Source: Hathewaya limosa (GTDB taxonomy: Bacteria; Bacillota; Clostridia; Clostridiales; Clostridiaceae). Taken from it: 9,060 nt of DNA. Location: positions 1 to 9,060 of the forward strand of contig NZ_JAUSWN010000040.1 of assembly GCF_030815255.1 (NCBI RefSeq). Direction: 5' to 3'. A program made the position numbers and the translations under genes. The notes under the pieces were generated by a model. It was given only the letters and a program-made list of their open reading frames with translations. It was not told where the DNA came from and did no database searches. Shown here piece by piece: positions 5,775 to 9,060 of this stretch. Numbering within the stretch: the first letter of the stretch is position 1; each line of letters opens with the position of its first letter.

Positions 5775-7469
5775 TTATAAACTAGTATCATCTGCCTTGT
5801 TTAACCATTCTTCTACATCATTAATAATTGACTTTATGCAATTATTATCAAATGGAGATACTAAATTTGCAATTTTAACTAAATTCAAGAAGGATTCACT
5901 TCCTCCTTCTTTACAGAATCTTACATAATCTTCCCAAGCTTTTCCTCTATTATCGTTTGCCTTTTTCCAGAATTGAAGAGCACATATTTGAGCTAAAGTA
6001 TAATCTATATAATAAAATGGAGTTTCAAATATATGTCTTTGTCCAAACCACCAACCTCCATTTTCTAAGAATTCATTACCTTCATAACTCTTACTTGGTT
6101 CATATTTTTTTTCTAATTTCCTCCAAGCGAGTCTTCTTTCTTCAGGGGTCATATCTGGATTTTCATATACCACATGCTGGAATTCATCTACACATACACC
6201 ATAAGGAATGAATAATATTGCATTACTTAGATGCATAAATTTATATTTCTCTGTATCCTCTTCAAAAAACAAATTCATCCATGGCCATGTTAAAAACTCC
6301 ATACTCATTGAGTGTATTTCTGATGCCTCATAAGTTGGGAATCCATACTCTGGAATATCATAGCCTCTACTTGAATAAGCTTGAAAAGCATGTCCTGCTT
6401 CATGTGTTAATACATCTACATCACCAGATGTACCATTAAAATTAGAGAAAATAAATGGAGTTTTATACTTACCTAGGTAATGACAATATCCTCCCCCTGC
6501 CTTTCCTTTTTTACTAACAAGATCCATTAAATTATTATCTAACATAAAATTAAAGAACTCGCCTGTTTCAGAAGATAATTCTTCATACATTTTCTTACCA
6601 TTTGCTATAATCCAATCTGAATCACCCTTTGGTGTTGGATTACCTGATAGAAACTTGAAAGATTGATCATAATATTTTAATGATTCTAATCCTAATCTCT
6701 TAGATTGTCTTTTTCGTAATTCCTCTGCTAAAGGAACAATATATTTTATTACCTGTTCCCTAAACTTAGTAACCATTTCTGCATTATAATCCGTTCTTCC
6801 TAGTCTATCATATCCTAATTGAACAAAATTTTCATAGCCTAACTTTTTAGCCATCTTAGTTCTTACTTTGACTAATTTATCATAGACATCATCTATTTTA
6901 TCTTGGTTTTGTGCATAGAATCCAAATTTAGCTTCACTTGCTTTTTTTCTAATTTTTCTATCTTTTGATAATTGGAAAGGAGACATTTGCGCTAAATTTC
7001 TTTCCTCACCCTCAAACATAATTTTGGCAGAAGCTATCAATTTTGTATATTCACTTGATAACTTATTTTGAACTTGTAAATCTTCAACTATCTCTTCTGA
7101 GAAGGACTTAATTGAAACTTCAGCTAAATTAAATACTTGTTCCTTAAAGCTCTTTTTTAATTCTTCTTTAAATCTAGAATTTACTATAACCTTATAATAT
7201 TCTGTAACTAACCCTTCATAAACCGGATAATTTTCATCGAAATAGGCTTGTTCATCTTCATAGAATTTATCAGTAGTATCTATAGTATGTCTTATAGTTA
7301 CTAGTGCACACATTGATTCAAAATCATTTCTTAGTTTATTTATCTCTTCCATTTGCTTTGTAGCTTCTTCTGCATTTGATACATTTTTTAGCTTATTTAA
7401 AAGATCATTAAATTGTACTTTATAATTATCCATATTAGGTCTTTCATATGGCATATCATTAAATTTCAT
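5775..7469 (-). CDS. M3 family oligoendopeptidase (PepF-like)
   Basis: This is a cytoplasmic zinc peptidase of 564 residues that cuts short peptides internally, in the M3B/oligoendopeptidase F group. The zinc site is complete: HEAGH at 356-360 (H356 and H360 ligands, E357 catalytic), with E384 in EASEIHSMSMEF as the third ligand, 28 residues after the first histidine as expected for M3. The N-terminal half (about 1-200) is long, charged and helical. The GNPTPKGD and GGGYCHYLGKYKTPFIF stretches (in part, 276-283 and 326-341) form the usual lead-in to the active site, and the FGQRHIFETPFYYIDYTLAQI region closes the channel. There is no signal peptide. A G-rich site (GTGGGGGA) lies seven bases before the ATG. 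It stands alone, well separated from both neighbours, so peptide recycling is a reasonable role (inference). The exact substrate is unknown. Confidence 0.93.
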   Translation of the reverse strand: MKFNDMPYERPNMDNYKVQFNDLLNKLKNVSNAEEATKQMEEINKLRNDFESMCALVTIRHTIDTTDKFYEDEQAYFDENYPVYEGLVTEYYKVIVNSRFKEELKKSFKEQVFNLAEVSIKSFSEEIVEDLQVQNKLSSEYTKLIASAKIMFEGEERNLAQMSPFQLSKDRKIRKKASEAKFGFYAQNQDKIDDVYDKLVKVRTKMAKKLGYENFVQLGYDRLGRTDYNAEMVTKFREQVIKYIVPLAEELRKRQSKRLGLESLKYYDQSFKFLSGNPTPKGDSDWIIANGKKMYEELSSETGEFFNFMLDNNLMDLVSKKGKAGGGYCHYLGKYKTPFIFSNFNGTSGDVDVLTHEAGHAFQAYSSRGYDIPEYGFPTYEASEIHSMSMEFLTWPWMNLFFEEDTEKYKFMHLSNAILFIPYGVCVDEFQHVVYENPDMTPEERRLAWRKLEKKYEPSKSYEGNEFLENGGWWFGQRHIFETPFYYIDYTLAQICALQFWKKANDNRGKAWEDYVRFCKEGGSESFLNLVKIANLVSPFDNNCIKSIINDVEEWLNKADDTSL

Positions 7470-7633
7470 ATTATATCCCCCACTTCTTTAAAATAATTAT
7501 TTATCCTACTTCTATTAAGCTATTTTATCATAAACACAGAACCATTTATATATATTTGTTCAAATTTTCATTATATTTAAAATTTTACTTTAATATTTCT
7601 TTTTTATGAAAAAGTTTTAACAATAAACTAAAA

Positions 7634-7696
7634 ACGTATATACCTTTAATTTAATACTTAGCATCACCGCTATGTTAATTATTAAAGTATATACGT
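7634..7696 (-). terminator. large stem-loop after arsR
   Basis: ACGTATATAC (7634-7643) and GTATATACGT (7687-7696) pair over ten bases. After a one-base bulge, CTTTAAT and ATTAAAG pair over seven more. On the minus strand the stem is followed by TTTTTAG, which suggests termination of the arsR transcript 67 bases after its stop. The 28-base inner loop is large and partly self-complementary. Confidence 0.6.
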
Positions 7697-7762
7697 CTTA
7701 AATTTAAATATATGTTTTTTTATTTTAAAGCCCTATAAGCTAAATTATTCTGTTTGTAATAT

Positions 7763-8044
7763 TTAAATATTTTCCAAGGCTTTAACAACTTCTTTAACTC
7801 TTTCATTGCTTACTATGTATGAAACTTCAAGTCCATTTCTTTGACCAGCTATAATCCCTGCAGCTTTTAATTTTTGTAAATGTTGTGACACTGTAGATTG
7901 AGGTATTTGTAAACATTCTTGCATTTTAGAAACATTACATTTGCCTTTGTTTAAAAGTCCATTAACTATACATAATCTAACTGGATGAGCAAGGACCTTT
8001 AAAAGTTCAGCATCTTGTTCATATTTTTTAAAATTTCCGTCCAT
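7763..8044 (-). CDS. ArsR/SmtB-family transcriptional repressor
   Basis: This is a small dimeric winged-helix regulator of 93 residues. ELLKVLAHPVRLCIVNGLL (13-31) is the family opening. The helix-turn-helix runs about 36-60, with the recognition helix IPQSTVSQHLQKLKAAGII (in part), and the wing lies at about 65-80 (AGQRNGLEVSYIV). Cysteines are C25, C36 and C44. The ELCVCDL metal site of CadC/ArsR is absent, so classic alpha-3 metal sensing is not shown; thiol, persulfide or another metal site are alternatives (inference). AGAGGTGAT precedes the ATG. It has its own promoter, and an inverted repeat covers the -10 box, fitting self-repression. It lies just downstream of the [2Fe-2S] protein gene, but has no transporter or arsenate reductase beside it. 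Confidence 0.92.
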   Translation of the reverse strand: MDGNFKKYEQDAELLKVLAHPVRLCIVNGLLNKGKCNVSKMQECLQIPQSTVSQHLQKLKAAGIIAGQRNGLEVSYIVSNERVKEVVKALENI

Positions 8045-8077
8045 TATATCACCTCTTAAACATCAGTATTTTGTTTA

Positions 8078-8099
8078 TATATTAGGTTTTATTAATATA
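8078..8099. promoter_or_regulatory. possible ArsR operator (inverted repeat)
   Basis: TATATTA (8078-8084) and TAATATA (8093-8099) are exact 7-base inverted repeats with an 8-base centre. They cover the -10 box and half of the spacer. The position and the ATA/TAT outer bases suit ArsR-family operators, but such repeats arise easily in A/T-rich DNA. Confidence 0.4.
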
Positions 8100-8107
8100 A
8101 TTGTCAA
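8079..8107 (-). promoter_or_regulatory. arsR-type gene promoter
   Basis: -35 TTGACA (8102-8107) is perfect, and -10 TAATAT (8079-8084) lies 17 bases away. The expected transcript start is about 25-30 bases before the ArsR start codon. Confidence 0.75.
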
Positions 8108-8151
8108 CTTTATAAAACTAAAATTTTTACGGTTAAATTTTTAAAACTATG

Positions 8152-8370
8152 TTACATTTCTTCATTGTTATATTTTTTAATTAATTCTTCTATTTTTCTA
8201 CAACATCTACTTCCTTTGCAACTACCCGTACCTGAACCAGTAACTTTCTTTACCTCCTCTACAGTTGTTGCCCCATTTACTATAGCTTTTTTTATACTAT
8301 ATCTTGAAATTGCATTACATACACATACTTTAGTTAATTTATCTAAAATCTCTTCGTTTATATTACTCAT
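8152..8370 (-). CDS. BFD-like [2Fe-2S]-binding protein
   Basis: This is a 72-residue stand-alone protein of the BFD-like (Fer2_BFD) type, whose four cysteines hold a [2Fe-2S] cluster. C16 and C18 form the N-terminal CxC in VCVCNAISRYSIKKAI. The second pair is C51 and C56 in TGSGTGSCKGSRC, with an extra C57. The C-x4-C spacing is that of BFD domains in opine/sarcosine-type oxidases rather than the C-x2-C of bacterioferritin-associated ferredoxin. A long helix (26-45) lies between. The start codon lies inside the last codons of tadA (8-base overlap), and its ribosome site (AAAGGAG) is within tadA coding sequence, so translation is probably coupled. No partner oxidoreductase is nearby. Its role in electron transfer or iron/sulfur handling is inferred only. 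Confidence 0.85.
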   Translation of the reverse strand: MSNINEEILDKLTKVCVCNAISRYSIKKAIVNGATTVEEVKKVTGSGTGSCKGSRCCRKIEELIKKYNNEEM

Positions 8371-8845
8371 ATTTTTTCTCCTTTAAATTTTTATTTCTTT
8401 TCAGTTTAAAAAAATCTTTTAAAATTTTACTACACTCCTCATGATACATCCATTTAGTATTGGTAAAACTATTAATATAATCATTATTGGTTATATTTAA
8501 CACGGAACCACAAGCCCCACATGTATAATCAAATGTACCTATATAAAGATTGGATATTCTACTTTGAACAATTGCTCCTGCACACATGGGACAAGGCTCT
8601 AAAGTTACATACATAGAACACCCAGTAAGCCTCCAATTTTGTAGCTTTTCACATGCCTTTTTTATAGCTATTATTTCTGCATGGGCTGTAGGATCATTTA
8701 ATTTTTCTCTTAAATTGTAGGCTCTACTAATAATTATATTATCCTTTACAATAATAGCTCCTACAGGTACTTCATCTAATTCTAAAGCCTTTTTTGATTC
8801 TTTTAATGCTTCTTTCATAAACTTACTATGAATTGTTTCACTCAT
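8363..8845 (-). CDS. tadA: tRNA-specific adenosine deaminase TadA
   Basis: TadA deaminates A34 of tRNA-Arg(ACG) to inosine so that one tRNA reads CGU, CGC and CGA. The 160-residue protein has the complete zinc deaminase site: H55 and E57 in PTAHAEIIAI, and C85 and C88 in EPCPMCAGAI. The opening MKEALKESKKALELDEVPVGAIIV (in part) and NWRLTGCSMYVTLEPC (in part) are typical of TadA rather than cytosine or dCMP deaminases. A Lys-rich tail (about 148-160) is slightly long for the family and carries the ribosome site and start of the next gene. TAGGAG lies seven bases before the ATG. In Bacillus, tadA is directly next to the SRP RNA gene; here about 4 kb and four genes separate them. Confidence 0.96.
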   Translation of the reverse strand: MSETIHSKFMKEALKESKKALELDEVPVGAIIVKDNIIISRAYNLREKLNDPTAHAEIIAIKKACEKLQNWRLTGCSMYVTLEPCPMCAGAIVQSRISNLYIGTFDYTCGACGSVLNITNNDYINSFTNTKWMYHEECSKILKDFFKLKRNKNLKEKKYE

Positions 8846-8924
8846 ATAAAAGCTCCTATTTACTAAATTTTATATTAAAGAATATATCGGTTGTTTTATT
8901 AATAATAATTATTACTTAATTTTT

Positions 8925-8930
8925 ATTATA
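8925..8930 (-). promoter_or_regulatory. possible -10 box for tadA
   Basis: A perfect TATAAT on the minus strand lies about 80 bases before the tadA start. No good -35 is found 16-18 bases upstream (best TTTTTA at 18), so this is tentative. Confidence 0.35.
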
Positions 8931-8973
8931 CACTATTTTTATTTAAAATAAAAACCATCTAATATTAAAATGT

Positions 8974-9021
8974 ATCCTATGAAGTAGACAATTTAAAAAA
9001 GTCTATTTCATAGGATTTTTT
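8974..9021 (+). terminator. strong plus-strand intrinsic terminator
   Basis: A 16-bp stem (8974-8989 with 9001-9016, ATCCTATGAAGTAGAC type) has an 11-base loop and a run of six Ts (9016-9021). One pair is G-U when read as plus-strand RNA and becomes an A-C mismatch on the minus strand, so the plus strand is the functional one. No plus-strand gene precedes it in the window. Confidence 0.8.
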
Positions 9022-9024
9022 ATG

Positions 9025-9060
9025 TATAATAGAATAAAAGAAATTTTTAAACGTGAGGTT
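9025..9060 (+). promoter_or_regulatory. possible start region of a plus-strand gene beyond the edge
   Basis: TATAAT (9025-9030) is followed 20 bases later by GTGAGG (9053-9058), which resembles a ribosome site. There is no clear -35, and the window ends before any start codon, so this is weak. Confidence 0.25.

Noticed and set aside
5957..6211. Plus-strand frame of 84 codons
   Set aside because: It is antisense to the M3 peptidase, with low-quality composition and no start signals.
8165..8386. Plus-strand frame of 73 codons, hydrophobic
   Set aside because: It is antisense to the [2Fe-2S] protein gene; the hydrophobic look comes from reading a lysine/glutamate-rich gene backwards.
1..9060. 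CRISPR array, transposase, integrase or defence genes
   Set aside because: I searched by eye on both strands; no regularly spaced repeats and no such protein motifs are present.

Overview
The window reads as chromosome of a low-G+C, spore-forming Clostridium (sensu stricto type). The reasons are the strong A/T bias, a BofA-family sporulation protein, a long SRP RNA carrying an Alu domain, and the gene order tadA ... SRP RNA - dnaX - ybaB - recR - yaaL - bofA - rRNA operon. That order is the one known near the origin of Bacillus and Clostridium chromosomes. Every gene I can support lies on the minus strand, so the text below goes right to left, in the direction of transcription.

Right part (about 9060-7740): tadA (tRNA adenosine deaminase) overlaps a small BFD-like [2Fe-2S] protein gene by 8 bases. 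An ArsR/SmtB-type repressor follows, with its own clear promoter and a possible operator, and ends at a large stem-loop. A strong terminator hairpin at 8974-9021 points the other way (plus strand) and has no plus-strand gene in front of it inside the window.

Middle (about 7470-4440): a PepF-like M3 zinc oligoendopeptidase and a GNAT acetyltransferase are separated by a 629-base gap. The gap holds a perfect 32-base palindrome and two perfect 12-bp hairpins in tandem. These accessory genes sit between tadA and the RNA genes, which are usually neighbours.

RNA genes (4442-3905): one strong promoter (TTGACA-17-TAGAAT) leads into tRNA-Ser(GGA) with an encoded CCA. Two bases later comes the SRP RNA (about 268 nt), closed by an intrinsic terminator.

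Left part (3880-1): dnaX, ybaB and recR form a compact DNA replication and repair operon ending in a terminator. Then come yaaL (DUF2508) and bofA, the latter with its own terminator. The left edge holds the promoter and leader, with boxA, of an rRNA operon whose 16S gene begins just outside the window; its promoter hexamers are identical to those of the tRNA-SRP unit.

Overall this is mainly a housekeeping information-processing region (tRNA editing, protein targeting, DNA polymerase clamp loading, recombination repair, rRNA) with a small accessory insertion. I see no defence system, mobile element or CRISPR array. The best leads for something unusual are the structured intergenic gap, the tadA-[2Fe-2S]-ArsR cluster and the orphan plus-strand terminator.
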